Origin: Streptomyces shenzhenensis
Lineage (GTDB): Bacteria > Actinomycetota > Actinomycetes > Streptomycetales > Streptomycetaceae
DNA length: 64,000 nt
Assembly (NCBI RefSeq): GCF_003688995.1
Contig: NZ_PENI01000004.1
Coordinates: 400,269-464,268 of the forward strand
Direction: 5' to 3'
Below, piece by piece: positions 33,544 through 45,379 of this stretch. Numbering within the stretch: position 1 is the first letter of the stretch; each line of letters begins with the position of its first letter. The translations under genes and the position numbers were made by a program. The notes under the pieces were generated by a model that was not told where the DNA came from, ran no database searches, and saw only the letters and a list, made by a program, of their open reading frames with translations.

Positions 33544-36120
33544 TCAGCTCTTCTTCGGGTGGGGCGTCGACCCGTAGGCCGTCAGGAAGCGGTCCCGGAA
33601 GGCGCTCATCTTCCAGACCGGGGCGTCCTGTGCCGGGCGCAGTCCGTCGGTCCAGTCCCAACTCGCGATCTTGTCGAGGACCTTGGGGTCCTTGGCGACG
33701 AGGGAGATGGGCACGTCGCGGCTGGCGTGGTTGCCGCTGACCCGGGCGATGGGCTGGTGGTCGCCGAGGAAGACCAGCACCGTGTCGTCGGTGCCGTAGC
33801 GTTCCAGCCACTGGGTGAGGGCGGTCACCGAGTACTGGATCGACTTGCCGTACTCCTCGCGGGACCTGGTGGTGTCGGCGATGACGTCGGCCGGCCTGCT
33901 GCCCGCCGCCTCGATGTCCCGGAAGAGCGAACCGTCGCCGATCCGGTCCCAGTCGACCAGCCGCGGGACCGGTGCCCAGGGCTGGTGGCTGGAGGTCAGG
34001 ATGATCTCCGACATCAGCGGCTTGTCGCGGTGCTTGCCGTGCTCACGCTGCTGGAACGCTTCGAGCGCGTACTGGTCGGGCATCGTCGACCAGCTGAACT
34101 TTGGTCCCTGGTAGCCCAGTTGGAAGGCGTTGTAGACCTTGTCGAGGCCGAAGTAGCGCTGTTCGGGCCAGCCCTTCTGCACGCCCGGCATGACGCCGAC
34201 CGTGTCCCAGGCGCCGCTCTTCTGGAAGGCCTTGGTGAGACTGAGGTGGTCGCTGGCCATGACGGTGCGATAGCGCTGCTGGTTGTTGATCCACAGGCCC
34301 GACAGGGTGCTGGAGTGGCCGAGCCAGCTGTTGCCGCCGTACGTCGCCGAGGTCAGCCAGCCGCTCTTCGCGTGGAAGCCGGCCTCGGCCAGGGCCGCGG
34401 TGTTCGCGGTGAGGGCCTGGTCGACGCCGGGCGCGATGACCGGGTCCTCGATCGCGCTGCGGCCGTAGCTCTCGATGAACGTGAAGATCACGTCCTTGCC
34501 GCGCAGATCGGTCAGCAGCTGGTCGGGAGGCGTGTTGCCGAAGGCGTCCGCCTTCGCCACCTTCCGGAACTCCGCCTCGTCCCTGAGCGTGTCCGCCACC
34601 CGGCGGGCCTGGACCTCCACGGCCGTGGCGGTGCGGTCCGAGGCGATCGGCACGCCGGCGATCTGCAGGCCGAAGGCCGTGCAGGTGATCCAGGCGACGC
34701 CGACGAACAGGGCGCCCCTGGTGGCCCGGCCGCCGTGCCGGGCGACCAGGTTGGCCAGGCGGATCGTGGCGAGGGTGAGCAGCGCGAACAGGAGGAGGAC
34801 GAGGACGACGACGCCGGCCGTGGCGGCGAGGGCGGCGGTGCGGCCGAGGGAGTCCTCCAGGTATGCCTCGGCGTCGGTGAGCAGGCTCCAGTCGAGGACG
34901 AGGTTGAAGCTGCGGCCGAGGTACTGGTGGAAGCCCATGTCGAGGAGGTTCAGCACGGTCAGCGCGGCGAGCGCGGCACCGGCAAGCCCGGCGAGCGCCA
35001 TGCGCGGTTTGCGCGGCAGCACCAGGGCGACCGCGGCGCCGATGACCGCCTCGCCCGGTATCCGTACGAACTTCATGGGGCCGATCCCGACGACGGTGTT
35101 CGGCAGCACCAGGGCCCCGACCACGAGCACGGCACAGACCACGCTCACACCGACGGACAGCCCCCGGCCCGCCCCAGGATGCGCCGACAGCCACCCCCGC
35201 CCCCAACGCCGCCTCACATCCCCGGACTTGGCCCCGGCGTCAGGTTCGGTCTGCGCCCCCGTGTCCTCCGAACCGCCCTCGGGCGCGTTCGCGGCATCCC
35301 CCGTCTCCGCCGCACCGCCCTCGGCTGTCGTCGGTTCTGTGGTGGAGGGCGTCCGGGCTGCCGGCAGGCGGGGGTTGTCGGCGGCCCCTGTCTCCTTCGC
35401 GCCGGCCTTGCCCTTGCCCTCGGCTCCGGCCTTGCCCTTGCCCTCGGCTCCGGCCTTGCCCTTGCCCTCGGCTCCGGCCTTGCCCTTGCCCTCGGCTCCG
35501 GCCTTGCCCTTGCCCTCGGCTCCGGCCTTGCCCTCGCCCTCGGCTCCGCCCTCGGCCTTGGCCCCGGCTCCGGACTCGGCCCCGACCTTGGGCTCGGCCC
35601 CGGCGTCGGTGTCAAGTTCGGTCTGCGCATCGGCTCCTGACCCGGCCTCGACCCTGGAACCGGCCTTGGCCCAGGCCTCGAACTTGGCCCCGGCTCCGGA
35701 CTTGGCCCTGGGCTCGGCCCCAACCCCGGCTCCAACCCTGACCTCGGCCTCGGCCTCGGCCTCGGGCTCGGCCTCGGGCTCGGTCCCGGCTCCGGACTCG
35801 GCCCTGGCCTTGGGCTCGGCCCCGGACCTGGCTCCAGCCTCGGACTCGCCCTTGAACTCGGCCCCGCCCCCACCCCCGTCCCCGGACTCGGCGTCAAGTT
35901 CGGTCTGCGCCCCCGTGTCCTTGGAACCACCCGCGGGCGCGTTCGTGGCATCCCCCGTCTCCGCCGCGCCCGTTGGTTCTGCGGGGAGCCCGGGATGCCC
36001 GGAGGGCGTCGGCTCCGGTGTGCCCGGTGCCGGGTCGGTCTGGGCCTCCGGGTCCTCGGCGGTGGCCGGTGACTGGCGTGTGCTCGTGTGGTGGGGCAAC
36101 CCGGGGGTCCTTCCGTGCAT
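33544..36120 (-). CDS. Membrane sulfatase/LtaS-like protein with long low-complexity N-terminus
   Basis: An 858-residue protein of the alkaline phosphatase superfamily. Residues about 1-305 are cytoplasmic-looking low complexity rich in G, A, E, P and K, including six 8-residue repeats (GAEGKGKA). About 305-480 holds roughly five membrane spans. The extracellular catalytic domain begins KDVIFTFIESYGRSAIED, with TYGGNSWLGHSS in the usual nucleophile region, ILTSSHQPW and VFLGDHQPIA (metal ligands). LtaS-type enzymes transfer glycerol-phosphate; relatives add phosphoethanolamine or act on teichoic acids. ATG 36120 is a choice by content; no clear ribosome site exists and a start up to 36342 cannot be excluded. 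Confidence 0.82.
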   Translation of the reverse strand: MHGRTPGLPHHTSTRQSPATAEDPEAQTDPAPGTPEPTPSGHPGLPAEPTGAAETGDATNAPAGGSKDTGAQTELDAESGDGGGGGAEFKGESEAGARSGAEPKARAESGAGTEPEAEPEAEAEAEVRVGAGVGAEPRAKSGAGAKFEAWAKAGSRVEAGSGADAQTELDTDAGAEPKVGAESGAGAKAEGGAEGEGKAGAEGKGKAGAEGKGKAGAEGKGKAGAEGKGKAGAEGKGKAGAKETGAADNPRLPAARTPSTTEPTTAEGGAAETGDAANAPEGGSEDTGAQTEPDAGAKSGDVRRRWGRGWLSAHPGAGRGLSVGVSVVCAVLVVGALVLPNTVVGIGPMKFVRIPGEAVIGAAVALVLPRKPRMALAGLAGAALAALTVLNLLDMGFHQYLGRSFNLVLDWSLLTDAEAYLEDSLGRTAALAATAGVVVLVLLLFALLTLATIRLANLVARHGGRATRGALFVGVAWITCTAFGLQIAGVPIASDRTATAVEVQARRVADTLRDEAEFRKVAKADAFGNTPPDQLLTDLRGKDVIFTFIESYGRSAIEDPVIAPGVDQALTANTAALAEAGFHAKSGWLTSATYGGNSWLGHSSTLSGLWINNQQRYRTVMASDHLSLTKAFQKSGAWDTVGVMPGVQKGWPEQRYFGLDKVYNAFQLGYQGPKFSWSTMPDQYALEAFQQREHGKHRDKPLMSEIILTSSHQPWAPVPRLVDWDRIGDGSLFRDIEAAGSRPADVIADTTRSREEYGKSIQYSVTALTQWLERYGTDDTVLVFLGDHQPIARVSGNHASRDVPISLVAKDPKVLDKIASWDWTDGLRPAQDAPVWKMSAFRDRFLTAYGSTPHPKKS
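35404..35547 (-). repeat. Six 24-bp coding tandem repeats
   Basis: Units starting at 35404, 35428, 35452, 35476, 35500 and 35524, plus-strand GGCCTTGCCCTTGCCCTCGG + CTCC; the last differs slightly. Each encodes 8 residues of the GAEGKGKA repeat. Near identity implies recent expansion and probable length variation between strains. Confidence 0.95.
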
Positions 36121-36271
36121 GGCCCGTGGTGGGAGGCGGGCCACGCTGGGGAGGCTGGGCGGGCCGGGAGTTCCCGGCCCGTCTGGCCCGCCGTCATCCC
36201 GTACGGCTCCCCGCCCGCTCCCGTTCACGGCATTCGGCAAACACCCGGCAAACGCCCCGTCAACCCATCGG

Positions 36272-38209
36272 TCACGCCCCGCCCACGGCGGTGAGCAGCG
36301 CCAACGGGGCCGCCGCGGACCGCGATTCCCGTACGCACGCATGCGGATAGGGGACCGGCTCCGCGCAGGTGTCCCGGCCGTACCCGGCGAGCACCTCCGG
36401 CAGCCGGTGACCGGTCGCGGTGGCCGCGTCGACCAGGGCGTGGGCGACCGTGCGGGCCTCGTCGTGCAGGCCGTAGCGGGCCAGGCCCAGGGCGATCAGC
36501 GCGTTGTCGTGCGGCCAGACCGACCCGCGGTGGTAGGAGAGCGGATGGTAGGCGCCCTGGCCGGCGGCGAGCGTGCGGACGCCCCAGCCGGAGAAGAAGT
36601 CCGGTTCCAGGAGCCGGCGCCCCACCTCCTCGCCGTACTCCTTGTCGAGCAGCCCGGACCACAGCAGGTGCCCCGCGTCCGAGGCCAGCGCGTCCACCTG
36701 CCGGCCCTCGCCGTCCAGCGCGAGGGCCGGGAAGGAGCGCTCCCGCATCCAGAAGTCCCGCTGGAAACGGTCCCGCAGATCGGCCGCCGCCTGTTCGAGC
36801 AGGGCCGCGTACGTCTCGTCGCGCCACACCGTGCGCGCGACCCACGCCGTGCGGCGCAGCGCGTCGTACGCGTAGCCCTGGGCGCCCGCCGCCATCACCG
36901 GCCCGCTCGGGCGGGTGCCGTCGGCCGAGCAGATGGCGCCGGGGGAGTCCTTCCAGTTCTGGTTGGCGAGCCCGCCGCGGTCGGCCCGGTAGACGAGGTA
37001 GCCGCGCGAGGTCAGCCCGCCGTGGTCCAGCATCCAGCCGATCGCCGCGCGCGCGTGCGGCTCCAGGCGGTGGGCCATGGCCGTGTCGCCGGTCCGTTCC
37101 ACATACGCGCCGAGCAGGACGAGGAACAGCGGCGTCGCGTCCACCGAGCCGTAGTAGCGGCCGTACGGCACCTGCCCGAAGTGCGCCAGCTCGCCGTGCC
37201 GCACCTCGTGCACGATCTTGCCGGGCTGGGCCACCGAGGCCGGGGTGATCCCCGTCGCCTGGGTCGCGGCGAGCGCGGGCAGCGTGGCGGCGGCCAGCCT
37301 GGGGCGGTAGGGGAGGGCGAACAGGGAGGTCAGCAGGGCGTCCCGGCCGAGCAGCGTCAGGAACCAGGGGGCGCCGGCCGCCGGCACCCGCAGCTCCTCG
37401 CCGTCCGGTCCGGTCGCCGGCACCTGGAGCGCGGCGAGGTCGGCGAGCCCCCGGGCACAGGCCGCCGCCAGCTCCGGCCAGCCGGTCGGGAAGGCCACGC
37501 CCTCCACGAACTCGCCTTCCCGTGCGAGGAGTTGCTCGTTTACGGCGGCCGGTGACCGCGGCACGCGCCGCGCCCGCTTCTCGCCGTGCGGACGGGCCAG
37601 CACGCGCAGCACCAGGTCCGCGGTGCCGTGCGGGGCCAGGTCCAGGGTCCACACCAGGCGGCGGGCGCCGGTGCCGGTCTCCTCGACGCCGTCCGGCGCG
37701 GGGTCCGCCGTGATGGTCGTACCGGACCGCCACTCGCCGCGCCGGTAGGTGAACTCCACGCCGTCGTCGCGAACGTGGCGGGAGCGCACCGCGCCGGTCT
37801 TGTGGTACGTGCGGTGGTCGGGGCGCAGTTCGAACTGGTCGGTGAAGTCGGCGTCCGCGGTGATCGCAAGCCGTACCGTGGTCGGCACCGGGCGGTTGCT
37901 GGTGACCTGGAGCGACTCCACGAACGAGCCGTCGCCGACCGCCTGTTCCCGGAAGAGGGTGTGCGCGGGCGGCTCCTGCCGGCCGCCGCGCGGGACGAGC
38001 ACACAGCGCGCCCCGTCCCCGTCCGCGACCGGGCTGAGCGCCTCGGGCACCGCCCCGTCCAGCGTGAGCTGCCAGCGGCTGAGGTGCCGGGCGTCGCGGA
38101 CGAACAGCCCGTCCGGCACCGTGCCGCCCCGTACGCCGCTGATGTCGCCGCCGTCGCCCACGGCGGCGAACGTCGTGCCGTGCACGAGCAGGTGCTGCCG
38201 GTCCGTCAT
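36272..38209 (-). CDS. Glycogen debranching-type amylo-alpha-1,6-glucosidase
   Basis: A 645-residue two-part enzyme. The N-terminal beta domain (MTDRQHLLVHGTTFAAVGDGGDISG, FVRDARHLSRWQLTLDG) is the glycogen debranching enzyme N-terminal module. From about residue 270 an (alpha/alpha)6 barrel of the amylo-1,6-glucosidase/GH15-like type has APWFLTLLGRDAL, LANQNWKDSPGAI and SYHRGSVWPHDNALIA with catalytic acids. No signal peptide. It overlaps the upstream hydrolase by four bases, so the two are translated together. The pair probably act on the same oligosaccharide, and the divergent ROK regulator likely controls them. Confidence 0.88.
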   Translation of the reverse strand: MTDRQHLLVHGTTFAAVGDGGDISGVRGGTVPDGLFVRDARHLSRWQLTLDGAVPEALSPVADGDGARCVLVPRGGRQEPPAHTLFREQAVGDGSFVESLQVTSNRPVPTTVRLAITADADFTDQFELRPDHRTYHKTGAVRSRHVRDDGVEFTYRRGEWRSGTTITADPAPDGVEETGTGARRLVWTLDLAPHGTADLVLRVLARPHGEKRARRVPRSPAAVNEQLLAREGEFVEGVAFPTGWPELAAACARGLADLAALQVPATGPDGEELRVPAAGAPWFLTLLGRDALLTSLFALPYRPRLAAATLPALAATQATGITPASVAQPGKIVHEVRHGELAHFGQVPYGRYYGSVDATPLFLVLLGAYVERTGDTAMAHRLEPHARAAIGWMLDHGGLTSRGYLVYRADRGGLANQNWKDSPGAICSADGTRPSGPVMAAGAQGYAYDALRRTAWVARTVWRDETYAALLEQAAADLRDRFQRDFWMRERSFPALALDGEGRQVDALASDAGHLLWSGLLDKEYGEEVGRRLLEPDFFSGWGVRTLAAGQGAYHPLSYHRGSVWPHDNALIALGLARYGLHDEARTVAHALVDAATATGHRLPEVLAGYGRDTCAEPVPYPHACVRESRSAAAPLALLTAVGGA

Positions 38210-39636
38210 CCCCGGTCCTCTCCCTCGTCACTCCTGAGCAGATCGAGCGTGAGCGCGGCCGTCCAGCTGAAGCCGAGCGCGCCGCAGGCCGCGTCGGTGT
38301 ACGGGTCGACGTACTCGGCGAACCCGGTCGCGTCGGCCGTGCCCAGCAGCGCCGACCGCAGTGCGTCGGCCCGCGCCCGCTCGCCGTGCGTCCGCAGCCC
38401 GCGCTCCAGCAGCCAGCCGGTGTTGAACCAGGCCGGGCCGCGCCAGTAGCGGTGCGGGTCGAAGGCCTCGCCGAGGAGGTCGTAGCTCGGGACGAGGCGG
38501 GTGGCGGCGCCGAGCCCGAAGTGCGGGCCGGTGAGGGTGCGTACGAGCGCCGCGGCGACGTCCGGCGGCAGGCCGGGCAGCATCAGCGGGATCAGCCCGG
38601 AGACGCTGCGCTCAGGGATCAGCCCAGGGCCGCGCACGTCCCGGCACAGGAACATGCCGCGCGCCGGGTCCCACAGCCGCTCCACCAGCGCCGCCGTCAG
38701 CCGTTCCGCGCGCGCGTGCCGCGCCGTGCCGGCCGCGCCCAGCTCCTGGGCGATCCGGGCCAGCGCGTGTTCGGAGGCCACGAGCAGCGCGTTGAACGCC
38801 GGGTCCTCGACCGCGAACTCGCCCTGTCCGTCGGCGTAGGCGCCGTCGCGGTAGTCGGTCGCCAGCCGTACGTACCGCCCGTAGTCCAGGTCCGTCGGCC
38901 GGTCCTCGGGCGCGCCGTGGCCGAGGTCGGCGCGGCGGAAGGAGCGGGCCGGGGCGGGCGTGATCCGGGCGAGCGGGGCGTCCCAGCAGGGGCTGTTGTC
39001 CATGCCCTGCTCCCAGGGGTGTACGACCGACACGAGGCCGCCGCCGCCCAGGTCCCGCCGGTGCAGCAGATAGCGGTGCCAGGCGGCGAGCCGTGGGTAG
39101 ACCCGGGTGAGGAAGCCGCGGGCCCGGGACAGCCCCGGGTCGGCGCGGTGCACCAGCCAGGCCGCCAGCGCGTGTACCGGTGGCTGCACGATGCCGGAGG
39201 TCTGTACGGTGCGCGGGGCGCCCGCGGCGCGCCCGGCGGTCGAGGAGCGCCAGAAGTCGGGGCTCGGGAAGTAGGCGTCGAGCGGTACGGAGGGGTTGAA
39301 GACGATGTGCGGGATGCGCCCGTCCGTCCACTGGGCGGCCAGCAGCGTCTCCAGCTCCGTCTGGGCCCGTAACGGCGAGCTGTGCCGCAGGCCGATCGCG
39401 ATGAACGCCGAGTCCCAGGACCACTGGTGCGGATACAGGCTGGGTGAGGGGACCGTGGAGGTGCCGGTCCAGTTGCCCTCCAGCACCCGCACCGCTCTGA
39501 CGTGCAGCGACCCGGTCGGGGGCGGTGGATCGTATACGACCTGGTGCTCTGTGCGGCGGGCAGTGAGCTGGGCAGTGCGATCCACTCGGGGCTCCCCGAA
39601 GACGTCCGGCCGGCCTGGTTCGGCGGTATCCAGCAT
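38206..39636 (-). CDS. Cytoplasmic glycoside hydrolase, MGH/GH63-like (alpha/alpha)6 barrel
   Basis: A 476-residue enzyme. WSWDSAFIAIGLRHSSPLRAQ, GRIPHIVFNPS, PWEQGMDNSPCWD and YWRGPAWFNTGWLL are blocks typical of GH63-like mannosylglycerate/glucosylglycerate or mannosyl-oligosaccharide hydrolases. No signal peptide is seen. It starts at ATG 39636, divergent from the ROK regulator over a 70-bp A/T-rich spacer, and overlaps the next hydrolase by ATGA-type coupling. Substrate may be glucosylglycerate, trehalose-like or short alpha-glucans; sequence alone does not decide. Confidence 0.83.
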   Translation of the reverse strand: MLDTAEPGRPDVFGEPRVDRTAQLTARRTEHQVVYDPPPPTGSLHVRAVRVLEGNWTGTSTVPSPSLYPHQWSWDSAFIAIGLRHSSPLRAQTELETLLAAQWTDGRIPHIVFNPSVPLDAYFPSPDFWRSSTAGRAAGAPRTVQTSGIVQPPVHALAAWLVHRADPGLSRARGFLTRVYPRLAAWHRYLLHRRDLGGGGLVSVVHPWEQGMDNSPCWDAPLARITPAPARSFRRADLGHGAPEDRPTDLDYGRYVRLATDYRDGAYADGQGEFAVEDPAFNALLVASEHALARIAQELGAAGTARHARAERLTAALVERLWDPARGMFLCRDVRGPGLIPERSVSGLIPLMLPGLPPDVAAALVRTLTGPHFGLGAATRLVPSYDLLGEAFDPHRYWRGPAWFNTGWLLERGLRTHGERARADALRSALLGTADATGFAEYVDPYTDAACGALGFSWTAALTLDLLRSDEGEDRG

Positions 39637-39706
39637 AAGGGTTACGCCTAGTTAACACGCAAAACTCAATATGTAATGCAAACTTGAGAAACACAAGGGG
39701 GTGCGC
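39637..39706. promoter_or_regulatory. Divergent promoter between hydrolases and ROK gene
   Basis: A 70-bp spacer strikingly rich in A/T for this genome (GTTAACACGCAAAACTCAAT, then ATGTAATGCAAACTTGAG). The CAAAACTC and CAAACTTG segments are imperfect repeats 20 bp apart and could be ROK operators. Confidence 0.5.
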
Positions 39707-40903
39707 ATGGCGGGTCGCAGTCAGGCCAGTGCCGGGGAGCTGCTCGAACTGGTGCGCAGCGGGCGCGCCACCACGCGCGGCGCCCTCCAGCAGGCCACCG
39801 GACTGTCCCGGGCCACCGTCGGCCAGCGCCTCGACCGGCTGTTCCGCGCGGGCTGGCTGCGCGAGGGGGCCGGCGGCCCGGTCGACTCGCCGCTCGGCGG
39901 GCGGCCCTCCATCACCCTGGAGTTCGACGCCTTGCACGCGGTGGTCCTCGCCGCCGACCTGGACACCCGGCACGCCCGTGCGGCCGTCCTGTCGCTCGCC
40001 GGTGAGCTTCTCGCCGAGCGCACCGGCACTCTGGTCATAGAGGACGGTCCCGAGTCCGTCCTGGGCGAGCTGGGCGGCTGGTTCGCCGGGCTGCTGGCCG
40101 AGGCCGGGCACGGGGCGGCGGAGGTGTGCGGCATCGGGCTCGCCGTGCCGGGCCCGGTCGACCGGGTGACCGGCCGCGTGGTGCAGCCGCCGATCATGCC
40201 CGGCTGGGACGGCTACGACCTCCGAGGCCGCCTCTCCCGCGCCTACACCGAGCACACCGGCGGGCCGGCGGTGCCGGTGCTCGTGGACAACGACGCGAAC
40301 CTCATGGCGTACGGGGAGCAGCGCACCGGACACCCGGACTGCTCGGCCTTCGTCCTCGTCAAGGTGTCGACGGGCATAGGCGCCGGGGTCGTGGTGGGCG
40401 GCTCGATCTACCGCGGCATCGACGGCGGCGCCGGGGACATCGGGCACATCAGGGTGGGCGCGGACGCGCAGTGCCGCTGCGGCTCGTACGGGTGCCTCGC
40501 GGCCGTCGCCAGCGGTGGTGCCGTGGCACGGCGGCTGACCGAGGCCGGGGTGCCGGCGGCCTCCGGCTCGGATGTGCGGGACCTGCTGGCCGCCGGGCAC
40601 CCGGAGGCGACGGCGTTGGCCCGGGAGGCGGGGCGCCGGGTCGGGGATGTGCTGGCGACGGTCGTGACGCTGCTCAATCCGGGTGTGCTGATGATCGCCG
40701 GGGACCTGGCCGGGACGCCCTTCCTCACCGGTGTCCGTGAGCTGCTCTACCAGCGGGCACTGCCCCGCTCCACCGCCCACCTGGACGTGGTCACCTCACG
40801 ACTGGGCGAACGGGCGGGCCTGATCGGAGCGGGGATGCTGGTCGTGGAGTACCTGTACGCCCCGGCGCGGGTGGAGGAACGATTGCTGGCGCTGGGGGTA
40901 TGA
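39707..40903 (+). CDS. ROK-family sugar-responsive regulator
   Basis: A 398-residue repressor: an N-terminal winged helix (residues about 8-65, TTRGALQQATGLSRATVGQRL) and a C-terminal sugar-kinase-like domain. VPVLVDNDANLMAYGEQ and GIGAGVVVGGSIYRGIDGGAGDIGHI carry the sugar and phosphate segments, and CRCGSYGCLAAVASG is the ROK zinc motif. Sugar binding releases DNA. It is divergent from two glycoside hydrolases. ATG 39707 follows AAGGGGG; GTG 39701 is the alternative. A decayed copy of its zinc-motif segment lies directly after the stop. Confidence 0.93.
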   Translation: MAGRSQASAGELLELVRSGRATTRGALQQATGLSRATVGQRLDRLFRAGWLREGAGGPVDSPLGGRPSITLEFDALHAVVLAADLDTRHARAAVLSLAGELLAERTGTLVIEDGPESVLGELGGWFAGLLAEAGHGAAEVCGIGLAVPGPVDRVTGRVVQPPIMPGWDGYDLRGRLSRAYTEHTGGPAVPVLVDNDANLMAYGEQRTGHPDCSAFVLVKVSTGIGAGVVVGGSIYRGIDGGAGDIGHIRVGADAQCRCGSYGCLAAVASGGAVARRLTEAGVPAASGSDVRDLLAAGHPEATALAREAGRRVGDVLATVVTLLNPGVLMIAGDLAGTPFLTGVRELLYQRALPRSTAHLDVVTSRLGERAGLIGAGMLVVEYLYAPARVEERLLALGV

Positions 40904-40907
40904 CGGG

Positions 40908-40996
40908 GCCTCGCGGCCGTTGTCAGTGGTGCTGCCGTGGCCCGGCGCCGGGGGCCTGCGGCTTTCGGCTCGGGCGTGCGGGGCTCGCTGGCCGCC
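40908..40996 (+). pseudogene. Decayed echo of an internal ROK segment
   Basis: Starting 5 bp after the ROK stop, GCCTCGCGGCCGTTGTCAGT and onward repeats bases 40494-40594 of the gene (zinc motif CLAAVASGGAVARR to DLLAAG) with several changes and about 12 bases lost. Read in frame it gives LAAVVSGAAVARR and SGVRGSLAA. No start signal. Confidence 0.72.
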
Positions 40997-41011
40997 TCGG
41001 TCAGCCACCGC

Positions 41012-41101
41012 ACCGGAAACACCCCGGCGCCGGCAATCGCCTCTCCGTTGGTGGCCGGAGGCGACCGCCGGCGACCGCGGTGTGACGGGGGTGTTTCCGG
41101 T
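41012..41101. repeat. 14-bp inverted repeat bounding 62 bp
   Basis: ACCGGAAACACCCC (41012-41025) and its exact complement (41088-41101) enclose a GC-rich core with ACCGCCGGCGACCGCGG. Could be a miniature element with terminal inverted repeats or a large hairpin. It follows the ROK echo by 16 bp. Confidence 0.65.
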
Positions 41102-41186
41102 TCGGGGCGCGGGCCGCGTGGGCGTCCGCATGGTGAAATCCGGGCGACTGTGGCAGCGTGATTCTCGCCACCTTTGATAAAGGTAG

Positions 41187-41301
41187 CGCTCAGATGAGCG
41201 GATCATGGACGGCTGCACTTCTCCAAGGGGTGGCACTCGGTGCCACCCCTTGATCGTTCATCGAACGAAATCAAGCGTGCCGAGAGTCGCTCATATGAGC
41301 G
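41187..41301. promoter_or_regulatory. Paired CGCTCA-n2-TGAGCG palindromes before ppdK
   Basis: CGCTCAGATGAGCG at 41187-41200 and CGCTCATATGAGCG at 41288-41301, both followed by GA, 101 bp apart centre to centre. They flank a terminator-like hairpin. The repeated palindrome suggests a dimeric regulator that could loop the DNA. Confidence 0.6.
41225..41251 (+). terminator. Hairpin upstream of ppdK
   Basis: Perfect stem AAGGGGTGGCAC/GTGCCACCCCTT with a 3-nt loop, no T-run. It may end the ROK message or be part of a ppdK leader. Confidence 0.65.
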
Positions 41302-41504
41302 GAATCCGGGAATTCAGAGACCCGGATTCATTCAAGAAGTGAAAACATCGGCTGCCCGAAGCTTGCCCATCCTTGACTTTCGATCCCGTGGCGGACGGCT
41401 GGTTACGGGCGTATGACGCGCGAGTGGACGTACCCAGGCACCTTCGATCTGGGTATGTTCCTCGCCGTCAGGGCAGCCACCGCGGCCTCAAGGAGTCGAG
41501 ACCC

Positions 41505-44252
<2,748 letters not shown>

Positions 44253-44356
44253 CCACCGGTCCGGCGGGACGGCGGCCACCGCCGCCCCGCCCCGGCCCCG
44301 GAGCCGCCGACGGTCCCCGACCCTCACCGATCGCCGGCGGCTCCGGCCCACCAGAA

Positions 44357-44393
44357 GGAGGGGCGGCACCCTGTGCGGGGGCGCCGCCCCTCC
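44357..44393 (+). terminator. Hairpin after ppdK
   Basis: Perfect 11-bp stem GGAGGGGCGGC/GCCGCCCCTCC around a 15-nt loop, 105 bp after the ppdK stop and 75 bp before the SDR start. Confidence 0.7.
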
Positions 44394-44467
44394 GGGTGCG
44401 CGCCGTGTGTCCTCCGGGGAACCTGGGGGCAGGTGTGTGTGGCGTGGTGAAGGGGGTCGACCGGGCG

Positions 44468-45379
44468 ATGACCGACATCCCCGACCTGGCCGGTCGCGTT
44501 GCCGTGGTCACCGGGGCCAACAGTGGGCTCGGGTATGTCACCGCGCGGGAGCTCGCCCGGTGCGGTGCTCGGGTGGTGCTCGCCTGCCGTAGCGAGCCGC
44601 GCGGGAGCGCTGCCGGTGATCGGATCGTGGCCGAGGTGCCGGGTGCCGAGGTGGAGTTCGGGCGGCTGGATCTCGCGGATCTGGCCTCGGTACGGGAGTT
44701 CGCGGCCGGTTTCCGGTACGACCGGCTCCATCTGCTCGTCGCCAACGCCGGGGTGATGGCGACGCCGTACTCGACCACCGCCGACGGCTTCGAGACCCAG
44801 TTCGGGGTCAACCACCTGGGGCACTTCGCCCTCACCGGACTGCTGCTGCCCGCCCTGCTCGCCACGCCGGGCGCCCGGGTCGTGACCGTGTCCAGCGTGC
44901 TGCACGTCCTCGCCAACATCGACCTCGCCGACCTCAACAGCGAGCGCCGCTACCGGCGATGGATCGCCTACGCCCGCTCCAAGACCGCGAACCTGCTCTT
45001 CACCCACGAGCTGGCGCGCCGGCTCGCGGCCACCGGGGCGGACGTGATCGCCGCCGCCGCGCACCCCGGGTACGCCGCCACCAACCTCCAGACGGCCGCG
45101 CCGCGGGCCGAGGGCCGCCGGGCCGTCGCCTGGCTCATGGCGGCAGGCAACCGGGTCCTCGCCCAGCCGGCCGAGGCCGGCGCCCTGCCCACGCTGTACG
45201 CGGCCACCGCCCCCGACGTACGCCCCGACTCCTTCACCGGCCCGTCCTTCGCCCAGTGGCGAGGCACACCCGCACCGTCCTGGCGGGCCCCGTGGACGCG
45301 TGACGACCGGGTGGCGGTGCGGTTGTGGGTGGCGTCGGAGTGGTTGACCGGGGTGGCGTACGACGCGCTCAAGGGGTGA
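44468..45379 (+). CDS. Short-chain dehydrogenase/reductase (retinol dehydrogenase-like)
   Basis: NAD(P)-dependent oxidoreductase of 303 residues. VVTGANSGLGYVTA is the TGxxxGxG cofactor loop; CRSE after beta-2 suggests NADP preference. VANAGVM, VTVSSVLH (catalytic Ser) and YARSKTANLLF (YxxxK) complete the site. AAHPGYAATNLQ follows, as in WW-domain oxidoreductase/retinol dehydrogenase-like SDRs. ATG 44468 has AAGGGGG 15 nt upstream; a GTG seven codons earlier is possible. Substrate unknown. The last 35 codons are repeated in decayed form 100 bp downstream. Confidence 0.92.
   Translation: MTDIPDLAGRVAVVTGANSGLGYVTARELARCGARVVLACRSEPRGSAAGDRIVAEVPGAEVEFGRLDLADLASVREFAAGFRYDRLHLLVANAGVMATPYSTTADGFETQFGVNHLGHFALTGLLLPALLATPGARVVTVSSVLHVLANIDLADLNSERRYRRWIAYARSKTANLLFTHELARRLAATGADVIAAAAHPGYAATNLQTAAPRAEGRRAVAWLMAAGNRVLAQPAEAGALPTLYAATAPDVRPDSFTGPSFAQWRGTPAPSWRAPWTRDDRVAVRLWVASEWLTGVAYDALKG

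Noticed and set aside
33490..35640. Long plus-strand frame (716 codons) opposite the sulfatase gene
   Set aside because: Low-complexity shadow of the Gly/Ala/Glu repeats; the minus frame has membrane spans and catalytic motifs.
34475..37555. A 1026-codon plus frame across two minus genes
   Set aside because: Spans two recognised genes and their boundary, with no recognisable domain.
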